Source of the DNA: Locusta migratoria
Taxonomy: Eukaryota; Arthropoda; Insecta; Orthoptera; Acrididae
Direction: 5' to 3'
DNA: 64,000 nt
Assembly: GCA_026315105.1 (NCBI GenBank)
Contig: CM048748.1
Location: 25,572,078 to 25,636,077 of the forward strand
Within the stretch, counting starts at the first letter, position 1, and every line of letters starts with the position of its first letter. The position numbers and the translations under genes are program-made. The notes below the pieces were generated by a model, which had not been told where the DNA came from, ran no database searches, and saw only the letters and a list, made by a program, of their open reading frames with translations. Shown piece by piece: positions 30,501 through 42,336 of the stretch.

Positions 30501-30501
<1 letters not shown>

Positions 30502-30592
30502 TAAGGACATGCCATATTTAAGAATTAACGCTGTCTTGCATAATGTACAAAACTGTAAGTGCAGTATCCAAACAAAGAAAGATAATTATCAA

Positions 30593-31091
30593 TTTTGTAT
30601 CCCATCCTCGTCGCCACTTTTGTATCCCATCCTTGTCGCCACTTTTGTGTCTCGTTTCCGCAGGTTGTCTTGGGTGTCGGTGGCCGAGTAGAAAGAGACC
30701 GATACAGGAATAAAGGATGCACGCGTTTGCAGATACGGAGGTGACCAGCCAGTGGGACAACAGAAACTAGAACACTAAGCTAAATTAGAACAAGATATAT
30801 ATTATGTGCAGTCTTGGTAATACTTAACTTTTACATAGTTCTTGACTGCAGAATGCTGATAAATAGTTTAGATAGAGGCCTGCCTACTGATGATTCCTAG
30901 TGCCTATCCTATAGCCAAGTCTTAACTGGTGGCTATCTGATTCCCAAGTGGCCGATGCAGCAGTCGTGGCCACGAGCGGAGTTGCAGCAGAGGGCGCTCG
31001 TGGCTGACGTCGTAAGAACGCCGCGCCGTGCTTGCATGGCGGCGCGCGGCGAAAGTACGTGGCGCGCACTTCATACTTGTGCGACGCCACA
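30593..31091 (-). mobile_element. LTR-like insertion ending in a tRNA-Ser-type primer site
   Basis: Minus strand: starts TGTGGCGTCGCACAAG and ends GGGATACAAAA, with a 5-bp target duplication ATCAA (30588-30592, 31092-31096), as for Ty3/gypsy-type integration. Two tandem 25-bp units at the end contain TGGCGACGAGGATGGGA (complement of 30600-30616) and a one-base variant (30625-30641), which match the 3' end of animal tRNA-Ser(GCT) as I remember it. There is no internal coding region. Confidence 0.75.
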
Positions 31092-31870
31092 ATCAAAGTA
31101 CAAATATATAAAATGCATAGGATCTCATATTTTTTGAGATATACGAGTATGTTGTACAATTCTATAATTTTTCAGGTATGTATTCATTTTATAAGTGCTG
31201 TATTTCTGTAAAATCTGTTGCGAATACAATTAGTAGTAAAGAAGTAATAGATTCAAACTTGGTGCGTGAAGGGGCGATTTTCCACAAATGCTACTGTTTA
31301 TGTGCTCATATCTCATTAAACTATGTGTACTACAGTGAAGCAATTTTGCAGGTACATTCAGCTGTAAGTATTATGGTAGTGCCACTACGACGCCAATGAG
31401 ATTCGCCCGTCGACGATAGTGTCATCGACGCCGATCACTCGGCCAATTGACGGACCGCAGATCAAAGGATGCCGCCATAGCGCACTTAACCCTTGAACGG
31501 TCGGCCGAAAAATAGTTTCAGGAACGGTCGGGATGGGTCTGTGCGACCCAACAATTAAAATGCTTATGACAAGTGCCAAAACAGTGTATTTACATCAAAT
31601 GACGAGTTTTTATATTGTTTAGGTTCTACCAGATGATGCAGGGACATTATTTCAACGTTCTGAACTCCACAATTGTTGTAAAATAAAAAAAAAGTAGAAA
31701 ATATACTTCTTTGTAGTAATAAATATAACCACACTGGAAGTATAAGTAAATTGGATTGAAATACAAATATAAATGAGAACAATTTGTAGAACTGAGAAGC
31801 AGAATTGTTGAATTTTTGTTATATAAATCGAAATTGTGAATATAATGAATAGTTGGTGTGATATCGTCCT

Positions 31871-32380
31871 CTAAAATAGTCACTTTTCGTAACAGACGAC
31901 ACAAACCATTTCTGCATGCACCAAGTACAACTATATTTTGCAAATTTTGCAGAAGTATTTAGTTTTTCTGTCCTTCCACTTATAGCATCTTCCCCTTCAT
32001 CCCACTTATTTCACTCTTGCTATCACGATCACTGCTTATTTCTAAGTCTGGAAATGTTCAAATGTTTGTTAAGCTTATGGGACTTAACTACGAGGTCATC
32101 AGTCCCTAAACTTACAAACTACTTATCAACTACCTTATACTAAGGACGGCACAAATATCCATGCCCGAGGGGGGGATTCGAACCCCCGACCGTAGTGGCC
32201 GTGCAGACCGTGACTGGAGCGCCTCAGTCTCCTCGGCCACCGCGGCCGCGTCAGAATCGTCAATTTCATTATCATCATCGTATAAAATGTTGCAAATTTC
32301 ACAGTATGAAACACTTTCTCTTGAAATTTTATATTTTAATATTAAATAGTTCACAGAGTAATTTGAAACTGGATGAAATA
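31871..32380 (-). pseudogene. piggyBac transposase remnants
   Basis: Minus strand, right to left: SRESVSYCEICNILYDDDNE, with acidic residues typical of piggyBac N-termini, then (31871-31966) KYFCKICKI, a stop, LVHAEMVCVVCYEK, which fits the C-terminal cysteine/histidine cluster (C..C, H, C..C). The catalytic core is missing. The assignment leans on the element's ends. Confidence 0.5.
32052..32248 (-). repeat. SINE, main family
   Basis: Full-length main-family SINE inside the piggyBac-like element. I find no convincing target duplication, so the right edge may be off by a few bases. Confidence 0.92.
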
Positions 32381-32639
32381 CCAAATAAAAATAGACCCGC
32401 ACAGGTAGAAATCAATAACCTAAACGGTCGGACTGGGTCTGACAGACCCTCCCGATTTTTGTAGAACTGCCGAACATTGTGTAAACAATTTAAAGCCTTA
32501 TTAATGATGAACGCTTTCCCTTGCATGTTTCAGGAAGCTAGCAGAGCGCTCGAGTCAGATCAACGACTATAAGCATATAAATTCATTGAAATAGAAACTA
32601 GTGGGTCTCACAGACCCAGCCCGACCGTTCTAGGGTTAA

Positions 32640-32985
32640 GGATGATTGACAGGTTACAGGTATTTGCACTTAACACTTTCAAGTAAACAACACCCCCTTC
32701 CACCCCCCGGCACCTCCGACAGGTCCAGACCTGTCGACCCCCACCAGACTGACGCCACATACCCCCATGCCCAGCCACGCACCTGGCCGACACGCCGCCC
32801 CCGAGACTCTGGGGAACAGCCCCGCCTCTGAAGGTTGCGATCTAACATTAATTTGCATATCAAATTAGCCGCCAACCGCCGACACCTCAGAACCGCAGGC
32901 CACCACCGCCCGGCAATTAAAATGCCCACGTGCTGCAACTCCCGCCTCAGTCGAAGAGGAGCGTCAAAGGAAAGAAGGTTCTATA
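32640..32985. other. C-rich unassigned segment
   Basis: It begins with GACAGGTTAC and a CACTTAACAC..CAAGTAAACAAC block repeated in direct orientation at about 33540-33600, so part of it is an unclassified repeat. The centre (32690-32830) is C-rich on the plus strand. No credible open frame. Confidence 0.45.
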
Positions 32986-33032
32986 TTCACAGAATATATG
33001 ACATCAACTGCGATTGGGCAAAGCTGAAAATG

Positions 33033-33107
33033 TGTACCCAGCCGGGATTCGAACCCGGGTCTCCTGCTTTCTAGGCAGTTGCGCTGACGCGTACACCACT
33101 TGGGACA
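33033..33107 (-). repeat. tRNA-like sequence
   Basis: 75 bp with an acceptor-like pairing (TGTCCCA with TGGGTACA), anticodon loop CTAGAAA and T-arm GGGTTCGAATCCC. AGA would read serine, but the long variable arm of tRNA-Ser is absent, so this is a tRNA-derived repeat, not a gene. Confidence 0.6.
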
Positions 33108-33328
33108 CTTCGGAACAGACGCCACATGTATATATATATATATATAATATGCCGGTGACGGGCAATGATCCTATCGTTAGTGGGGAGGGGTGGGTAAGTT
33201 TGAAGCTCTTACTCGTACGGGAATTAGTTAATAACTACGAGTTTGAGTACTGTGGGCAGGGCGAAGCTGGGAATTTGTATCTGACGGGAGGCGTGCCTAG
33301 GTAGTCCTTGCAGGTGCGGTGATCACTG

Positions 33329-33403
33329 TGTCCCCAGTGGTGTAGGGGTCAGCGCAACTGCTTAGAAAGCAGGAGACCCGGGTTCGAATCCCGACTGGGT
33401 ACA
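33329..33403 (+). repeat. tRNA-like sequence, inverted partner
   Basis: The same unit on the plus strand, with loop TTAGAAA and an intact T-arm GGGTTCGAATCCC. About 220 bp separate the pair. Confidence 0.6.
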
Positions 33404-33603
33404 CATTTTCAGCTTTGCCCAATCGCAGTTGATGTCATATATTCTGTGAATATTAAATAATAACAACTGCAGGATCAGAAGTGACGTCTGTTCTTTCGGA
33501 ACAGACGCCACATGTATATATAGAAAGAAGGTTCGTTTTGACAGGTTACATGAAAGTGCACTTAAGACTGGTGCACTTAACACTTGCAAGTAAACAACCC
33601 CCC

Positions 33604-34456
33604 CCCTCCAACCCCCCAGCGCGGCCACCAGACAGCTCCTTACATATGACTGTTAGTTAATTAGATTGAATAGTACAGTGCTGCACTCTGCCGTCTGGTC
33701 AATCTGTCTCTGTACCACACGTCCCAAAGAAGGCACCTATAATCTGCAGAAGCCTTGTACCTCTCGCCTATATGGAGGTTATTTAGTACTTCGCCTGGTA
33801 AATATCAGTCAAAACCATGATTTGAAGAATGAAGTTTTTCTCCTGATGAACAGGTTTCTCGAAGATGCACACGTGATATTTGTGTATTTACCGTCGTATT
33901 TGTATGCTGCTGCCAAGTAAAAGAATGTGCGAAAGTATATGGGATGTAATACATATTGGTAACGATCTGATCTCATTATAGCTCTGGATCTTTTTATCTG
34001 ACCAGTTTCTTATTGTCTGGTGCAGAGGAAAGATTTAGCATCCCGACAGTTGTAAGTCCACGGTTAGCGTGGCTCATACCAAAGAATTCTGAAATAATCG
34101 TCACAGTGTTGGAATTAAAATTTTCCCTAGGTTTTCAGTAATGTAATTGGACTACGTGATTTGTCAAAAACACAGTACTTCCCATTACCTAAGATTGTAG
34201 CAGTTATCATATAGCCACTCATGAATATCTAAAGCTGTCTTATGAGCTTGTCAAGGGCGAAACAAACTATTTTTCCTCATCGAATGCATGGACACGTTTA
34301 ATATGTACAAAGCGTAATTTCTGTTACACGCGATATACGCACAGTGGATGAACGGTAAGTATTATCACTCTCAAATTCTAGATGAAGAGTATACGACAAA
34401 TACGCGCTCCATAACTTACGCGCTAGTACTAATTCCGCTCTTTAATTTATGACTTA
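33604..34456. other. No recognised feature
   Basis: AT-rich unassigned DNA. The open frame at 33666-33920 shows no motif and is probably chance. Confidence 0.4.
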
Positions 34457-35272
<816 letters not shown>

Positions 35273-36426
35273 TGTAGATTGTGTTAAATGTCTATCGGCA
35301 GATTTTTATCTCTTGATGAATACGTTATTGGAGCATTTCAAATTTATAAATTTAGTCGTCATATGAAGTACTGAAAATAAATTTTTTGTCGTCCCTGCGA
35401 ACTAACAGGTGTGCTGCTGCAGGCTGGAATCGAGCAGCTGTAACTGAAAAACACCACCAATTTGTAGTCCACTAAATGTTTCGTAAAATGATGTTTGTTT
35501 AATATTCACATGAATGCTATGTCTCTCACTGGCGCTATATGATTCCACAATAAATTGGTTGTGCTAGGGGTCGTTGCATCAATGACTTCTCGCATCTTTG
35601 AGAAAGATAATGTTTCTTATGATGATGTTCGTTGGCTTTTATCATGAGCAAGGTCCACAGGGTTAATTAGCGTTTTCGATAAAACTGTTGATACTTTGTT
35701 CTGAAAAGTATTCATTTTTTAACACATTGTAATCACTTCTGTACAAAAATTTCATTATAAATTGGCTTCTTGCACGATACATCCCAGTGCCTACCAGCCA
35801 CAATCAGGTTCACAAAATATTTCACAAACATGATGGTGCAGCATACGGTTGTAAATTATATTGTCAATCTGTACAACAGGAGTATGTTACTTTTGAAGAC
35901 TGGTAAAACTGCTAGATTAATACTAGGTCAGTTAGTAAATTAACTACACTACCAGTGGATGTTATTGTGAATCACCTTTGTCCCTCACAATACATATCCA
36001 TTATATTTTTTTCTCTCTCTTCCAGTACTCCCTTTTGAATTTCTACGAAAGAACCAGCCTGTGACCATATCCTATGATTGTACGACATGTGAGGGCCAAT
36101 GTTTTCATGTACCCGTGGTTTGCCTGATGGGCGGACAACCCGCAATGCAGGGTACCAGCGCACGGATGCCTACCAGTGAGGCGTTCCGCAGCGGTTCCGG
36201 AGTCACCAGAGGACGCGACGAGCACCGCCAGACAGCGCACTAAACCGGAACTATTTTCCTCTGCACATTGTACGAATGTCGGCACTCAACTTCACCTCCC
36301 CACAGTTCCTCAAAACGGCAAGAGTCCATGACTGTTAAAGTAGATTGCGTTTTATTGGTACAGCGGCATCCATTGTTTACGTGAGTTCCATACTTAGCTA
36401 TCACATACAACCGAACCCTCAGCAGA
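35273..36426. other. No recognised gene
   Basis: AT-rich DNA, with a less AT-rich patch at about 36080-36250 holding short overlapping frames on both strands. No family motif and no repeat recognised. Confidence 0.4.
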
Positions 36427-36655
36427 AGATCCGTGCCCAAAGACTGGAAAGTTACTCAGGTCACGCCAATATTCAAGAAAGGCAACAGGAGTGATTCGTA
36501 AAAATACGGGCCCATCTCATTGACGTCGATTTGCAGTAGGATTTTGGAACAATTACTTTGTTCCAACATTATGAACTACCTCGAAGTGAACGACCTATTA
36601 ACCAATAGTCAACACGGATTCAGAAATTATCGCTCTTGCCCTTTATTCACATGAA

Positions 36656-37384
36656 GTGATAAATGTCATCGACAAGGGATCTCAAATCGATTCCGTATTT
36701 CTGGATTTTCGGAAGGCCGTTGACACTGTACACCACAAGCTGCTTCTAATGAAATTGCGTGCTTATGAAATAGCTCCCCAATTGTGCGATTGGATTCACG
36801 TTTTCCTATCAGAAAGGACACAGTTCGTTGTAATTGACGGTAAGTCATCGAGTAAAACAGAAATGATATCTGGCGTTCCACAGGGAAGCGTTATAGGTCC
36901 CCTACTCTTCCTTGTGTTTATAAAAGATTTAGAAGACAATCTGAATAGCTCCCTTAGACTGTTCGCGGATGATGCTGTCGTTTATCGGTTAGTAAAGTCA
37001 ACAGATGATCAAAAGCAAATGCAAAGTGATTTAGACAAAATTTCTACGTAGTGCGAAAATTGCCAAATAACACTAAATAATGAAAAGTGTGAATTAATAC
37101 ACACGACCACTAAAAGAAATCCGTTGAACTTCAATTACGCGATAAATGAGTCAAACCTTAAGGTCGTAAATTCTATCAAATACCTAGGAGTTACAATTGC
37201 GAACAACTTAGACTGGAGAGAACACACAGAAAATATTGTGGGAACGCGAACCAAAGGTTGCGTTTCATCGGCAGAACGCTGCGAAGATGCACCAGCCCCA
37301 CCAAAGAGACTGCTTACATCACACTTGTGCGTCTTCTCCTGGAGTACTGTTGCCCAGTGTGTGACCCTCACCAGATGGGACTAA
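36656..37384 (+). pseudogene. LINE-J1 reverse transcriptase, near-complete core
   Basis: Reads VFLDFRKAVDTVHHKLLLMK (motif A), QFVVIDGKSSSKTEMISGVP, QGSVIGPLLFLVFIKDLEDN (motif B), SLRLFADDAVVYRLV (motif C with the catalytic aspartate pair), then a TAG at 37051, and in frame afterwards KCELIHTTTKR, SIKYLGVTIANNLDWREHTE. A frameshift near 37250 leads to LEYCCPVCDPHQMGLTEDIE. Catalytic residues are kept, but the stop and frameshift kill it. The rest of the C-terminus (37830-38110) lies beyond the insertion. Confidence 0.9.
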
Positions 37385-37414
37385 CGGAAGACATTGAGAA
37401 GGTTCAAAGGGTAT

Positions 37415-37795
37415 CTCTTCTGGGTATTGGACCGCATGGTGAATATATCAAATGTTTTACCGACGCTTCAGGCAATATTGCAATCGTCCATCTTATGGGT
37501 GTTATGTTTCCTGCTGGATGAGGGAAAGGTGGTGCCTTAAATGTTGCCAGTTATGATTGGTAGTTTCAGAGCTTTTATTGGTGTTTGCCTTATGTCTTCC
37601 TAATGGTGGACAAGGAATAAAGGAAACACCAATAAAAGAGAGCTGAAACCACTAATCATAACTGGCAACATTTAACACTTAAGACACCAGCTTTCTCTCA
37701 TCCAGCAGTAAATGTAACATGGCCGCATGCAATAGTGGCCGAAACGTTGGTGACACATTTGATGTATTGGCGATGCGGTCCAACACCCAGAAGAG
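37415..37795. mobile_element. Palindromic element in LINE-J1
   Basis: Arms 37415-37592 and 37618-37795 (outer CTCTTCTGGGT and ACCCAGAAGAG), spacer about 25 bp. LINE-J1 breaks off at GGTTCAAAGG and resumes at GGAAGCTCGTTTTG. No clear target duplication. Each arm carries part of a hammerhead-like motif. Confidence 0.88.
37711..37755 (+). ncRNA. Partial hammerhead-like motif
   Basis: The right arm keeps stem II GGCC/GGCC, GAAA (37741-37744), self-complementary ACGT, U as the possible cleavage-site base and GGTG as a stem I strand, but the CUGANGA box has decayed (GTAACAT). The left arm (minus, 37491-37503) keeps the complementary part: AACACC for stem I and CATAAGA for CTGAAGA. Together they imply an ancestral complete motif. 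Confidence 0.5.
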
Positions 37796-38206
37796 TTTTA
37801 TCAACAATGACAACAGCCGCGGAAGCCTTCGTTTACAGGAAGCTCGTTTTGTTTTACCACTTTACTGGGGAGAAAGCATCACGGAAATGTTGCACGATTT
37901 GAGGTGGAAATCATTGAAAGAACAACGTTATTCGTTGTGGCGAGATCTATATCCGAAATTTCAGTTACCGACTTTTACTTCTGAATGTGAAATTATTTTG
38001 CTAGCACCCACGTACATAGGAAGACATGACCATTCCAAAAAAGTAAGAGAAATCAGATCAAAAACGGAACGATTTAGGTGTTCTTTCTTCCCGCGCGTAT
38101 TAGAGAAGGAAACGGTAGAGAAAGGTTTTCAAAGTGGTTAATGAATCCTCCGCCAGGCATTGAAATGTGATTTTCAGAGTATCTGTATAGATGTAGATGT
38201 AGAGGT

Positions 38207-41200
38207 GTTTACGGGTAGCGGAGTTCGATCCGAATCTCACGTGGGTAGTGGTCAGGGGGGAGGGGGTCTCGGCAAGTCTCAGGTAAATTTTTTTTTTTTT
38301 TACGGAAGAAACCAAAACTGCAAGATAATTGGGTAACATAAAGGAAGATAAATATAGCCAAATGTTACACAATATTATGTGTAGCACTTATGCAAAAATC
38401 ACATACTAACACATAGACCCTGTTTCCCTAAGGATACACAATCTCGATCCTAAAGGCTCCTTTTTTTTTTTTTTTTTTTTTTTTTTTTGCAGTATTTGAA
38501 CGGAGCACGCGCGGCAGCAACAGTGCTCGTCCCTCTCGTTGCGTGAATAGAAGCCCAGACCATTCCTTTCAGCTACGGCCATACGAGAGTTCTTTTCAGG
38601 CGCGTATATAAAGGACGTCCTTTAGTGTAGCACTACCTCAAGGAAAGGATCCTGCTTATGAAACACATATCATCTCCTGAATGACGGACACTCACCATTC
38701 CTTCCTTAGATCTCGACCTATTTGAAATAAATCTCTCATGTCCTTCCACATTTTCTGTGCCTTTATACGAAAAACACCGTGAATAAAAGTATTACGTACT
38801 TGCAGCTTAAAATGATATAACTTTCCAAGTTTTGTTACGAAATACGTTTTTTACGAGAAATTCTTTATGTGTGTGTTATTTCATTTATTCATAGTACTTT
38901 CCACGTATGAAGTGCTGGACTGTTGTCTTACCTTAACGTATAAAACCATACTCGCTTTTTATCTTATGAATGACATTTACTCTCATAGGTCTATAGATAT
39001 AGACCACTACCGGTATTTGAAATTGCGCATGGTCTTGGGCAATAAAGAGAGAGAATGGCTATCACCAACTAAACCAGAGTGAAGAGGACGACCATTTCGG
39101 ATTGTCGCAAGTTGAGGTATGGACGTGCTTCTATTTGCAAGAGAGAACGGGTTAGGCTGACTGAATCAGAGCGAGTTTGAAGGAGCGGATGATTCTATTA
39201 AAATCAAATGGACATTTTGTTTCCAGTAGTGACTCTTGGGACCATACATGCGTGCCAGTTGCCTGAATTTGAATATTGCTGTACGAAGTCTAGTAGTTCC
39301 TTTTATTCCAGTATTTTCTTGTTCGCTTTTTTTTCAATGATTGTATACCTAGACTAAGATACAGAATAAAGTAAGCAAAATAGTAAAGCCAACGTAATCC
39401 AGACAGATTAGCGTATTTACATTAAAATACACATTTTGAGAAATCTCACGTGAGGTTGGCGGCAGGCTGGGGGGGATAATGGATTCGAAAAAACTCAAGA
39501 TATTTCACCGGGGGGGGGGGGGGGAGGGAAGGGAAAAAACGCCAAAATCACCTTCGTAATTAATGGACGCCCTCTAAGTCGACTTAGGTACCTCTTAATA
39601 GAAACATCCGTGCGCTTGAGTAACACATGAAAATTTATTGCAAATAAATGAATACTCAACTTTGGGCAAAGTAAATGTACAATCAGGCTGATAATGTCCA
39701 TACTTCGGCGTGAATGCCTCAAAGTTCGCAGTCAACACTTTTGTTTAATTTTATGAAGATGGTTTTTTTTAATTTTATTTATTTATTTATTGACAAGATG
39801 TTCAATTTTTATAATTATTTGTATTAGTAAAGAGTCAAAACTTTAATTTTGGGAAGAATTTTTTTTTTGTATATGATTAAAAAAATCTTTGATATTGAAA
39901 TAGAAGTACTTGAAAATGGTGACATAGCTTCACTGAAACTAGTTGTACGAAATAGAGAAATATAAGTACTATAGCTACTGTGGCACATATTACATTGTTT
40001 AAATGTCTTTATTTAATAAGAACCTTTCTCTGGAATGTTCTTGAGGCAAATTCGCCAGCTGATGATTGTAGGTGCGAATGAAAGTTTCAGCCTCGTTGCT
40101 CTGAGGTGAAATATGTGTTATACTCAAATGTCTGATTCCACTGATGGAGAAAACCTGTTTAAATTAGTCATAAACAGAGTCCATTGTCAGAAAAAAATAA
40201 ATTTTGGAATTCCATCTACGTAGAAAATCGTCTCCAAGGCTCTGGTGGTGCAGAAGTAGAATTCATAGGGACGCGGAACGGGTATTTACTCTAGGCGGCA
40301 ACTATAATCAACCATCTAGTATTTCAGAAAGGTACGCATAACTTTATCTGAATTTATTAACACAAAACAGAAGGCCGTGGCCAAATGTAAATGCTCGTAA
40401 ATGCTCGTATTATCCCAACAGGAGCCAAATAACCTATGTAGAGCTTGTATAAGAGTCTTGGAACATTTTGCGAATGTACAAAAACAAATCCTTTCTCAAT
40501 CGACCAAGTATGACTTTGCGGAAAATAACGTCAGACTTCCGAATTTTGAAACCATAATCTATTCAGGACAAACATCCAGTCGTAATGAAATTCGAAAGAT
40601 TTTTCAGTCGCAGATCGGATGCAGTAGAGGAACCTATAATCCTCACATCGATTGTAAAAGATTGCAAATATAGCGGTACGTTAAATATTTTTCCTGATAT
40701 CTGCTAGACTTGTCGCCTGTATATCTGTCCTCTCTTCCATGTACTCCTCTGCCCACTTTTGTTCACGATGGTCATTTTTTTTTCTACGACTTGGAGAACG
40801 GAAACGATCGTCGTCTTTTACATATATACCGTGATACTGACCGGCCGGCTCACCCTTTTACTCTCAACAAGCAAATGTCATGAGAACTGTGGAATTATTT
40901 TTCATCTTTTGCAATTAAACCCTTATTTGATATCAAATCAGATTTCTCATTTCAAAATGACCTATCATTTTTTTTACCCTTTCAACCCCAAATTTTACTA
41001 ATTTATGAACAAAAATATTTCTTTTCATATATCTATAAGTAATGATTCGAATAATGTATATTTGACAGAATTTTTTATTATTTTTAATATTTGGAGCGAA
41101 ATTTGGGACAGCTACATAAAACATCACTGGGCATGATATGTTTCCTTTATCGTAAGTAATAATATTTTTAAACTCTTTATAATGACATTTTTAAATTACT

Positions 41201-42328
41201 TTATTTCCTTTACCTTCAAATAATGATTTGAAAGTCCTGCTACATCTACTCCAACTTAGATATGAAGCAATGATACACGTTTTGACAATGCATGGTAGCC
41301 TAATGCTCTCTGTCTCCTCAAGGTAATGGTAGACAACCTGGTCAACAACGAGTTGTTGGAACTCCTGCAGTGTTGTTTACAATCTTTGGACAAATGGTTG
41401 TGGCTAGAAGAACAGATAAAGATGATGTTGTCATATGGCAACACTAGGAGGGAAAGGGTTAATAATTTCTTATTGTTTTTAACAGTCTACAAACGAAGGT
41501 AAGAAGATGTTTGCCCAACATTAACGTTCGCTTCGCAATTGCACTCACGTTTAGATCAACTTCGTCTTCTTCAACTTCACATTCCCTTTGATTCTGTATT
41601 TCAGAGCCGGCAATCAATGTTTAGTTCGGATATTGCTCCTATTTGTTCGCCTATTGTGACAGTTATTAAACACGGCAGTAAATCATCATTTCCGTGAGAC
41701 GTAAAAATAACCAGGCAGCTCGTTACGTCGAAAAGTTATTTATTATTTAACCTCAGCAAATATTTCAATTACAGCTCATCTAGACTTCATCCGCGCACGT
41801 AAAGACGACTTTTAGCTAATTTTTTTGGTGTTGTCTTAACTCTAGCAATGACTGGGGATATCATTTTATGCCGGTATCATTCGTGCTCTGTTTTGGCTTG
41901 TCACCTTTAAAATTTAATTCCCGCAGCTGTTTCGATATTCACTAACCAGAAGTTTATTCAATTTTATACGCGGGATTTAATTCAAATCTGCACAGACAGC
42001 AGCACCACGCGAAAAATATCATTACACAATGTTTGCAGTCGGACTGATTCTGTAACGTCCTGCGACATCCAGGAAAGACAACAACTGATGAAAATGATAA
42101 AATGTTTATTAAATAAAAAGCCTTCTGGGCGTATAACAACAAACTAAAACAGTGTGCACAGAGAAAAAAAGGTAACCCGTCACTCAAAAACAACCGAACA
42201 AGTACAATAGCTTCACACAAGCAACTACTATTTACAAGTGGCGCTAGGCCAAAATAAATAGAATACTACCACACGAAAACTATGCCGAGTGCCACTGAAG
42301 TTGCATCCGTCGTAGGAGCGGCCGTTCG
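38207..42328. other. About 4.1 kb of unassigned AT-rich DNA
   Basis: Contains poly(T) at 38460-38488, a run of about 17 G at 39509-39525, and many short frames without motifs. A possible piggyBac-type end (TTAACCCTTTCCCTCC, complement of about 41445-41462) with a nearby near-palindrome GTTGTCATATGGCAAC is noted, but I could not find a convincing partner end. No exon can be supported. Confidence 0.45.
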
Positions 42329-42336
42329 CTGGGTAT

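Larger units (their letters stand above)
29940..31485 (-). mobile_element. Helitron (H2), interrupted and without a visible 5' end
   Basis: It starts with the same 3' hairpin and CTAG (29940-29943) six bases after H1. Internal sequence matches H1 and the segment at 22580. Two insertions split it: a 417-bp unit (29990-30406) and an LTR-like unit (30593-31091). The 5' end is not found; a piggyBac-like element begins at 31490. Confidence 0.7.
31490..32635 (-). mobile_element. piggyBac-like element, degenerate
   Basis: TTAA borders (31486-31489, 32636-32639) and inverted ends CCCTTGAACGGTCGGCCG and CCCTAGAACGGTCGGGC. Subterminal repeats combine ACGGTCGG with GGGTCTG and CAGACCC near both ends. 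A SINE lies at 32052-32248. Only coding scraps remain. Confidence 0.82.
32986..33450. repeat. Second inverted pair of tRNA-like repeat units
   Basis: Units about 32986-33107 (minus) and 33329-33450 (plus) share the tRNA-like core and a tail (TTTTCAGCTTTGCCCAATCG, then TATTCTGTGAATAT). A (TA)n run lies at 33128-33147. The module GGAACAGACGCCACATGTAT occurs at both 33112 and 33498. Confidence 0.75.
36427..38206 (+). mobile_element. Jockey-like LINE, type J1, with a fold-back insertion
   Basis: The longest J1 copy: from the finger region (CCAATATTCAAGAAAGGCAA) through the polymerase and C-terminal domain to the 3' end (AATCCTCCGCCAGGCATTG) and TAGATGTAGATGTAGAGG. The C-terminal region is split by the palindromic element at about 37411-37800. 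Confidence 0.88.

Noticed and set aside
26743..33403. Functional tRNA-Thr and tRNA-Ser genes
   Set aside because: The four tRNA-like units occur in repeats with long shared flanks. One is split by an insertion, one has a changed T-arm, and the AGA type lacks the long variable arm of tRNA-Ser.
35972..36285. Short protein genes in the less AT-rich patch at 36080-36250
   Set aside because: Frames overlap on both strands, are under 80 residues and show no motif.
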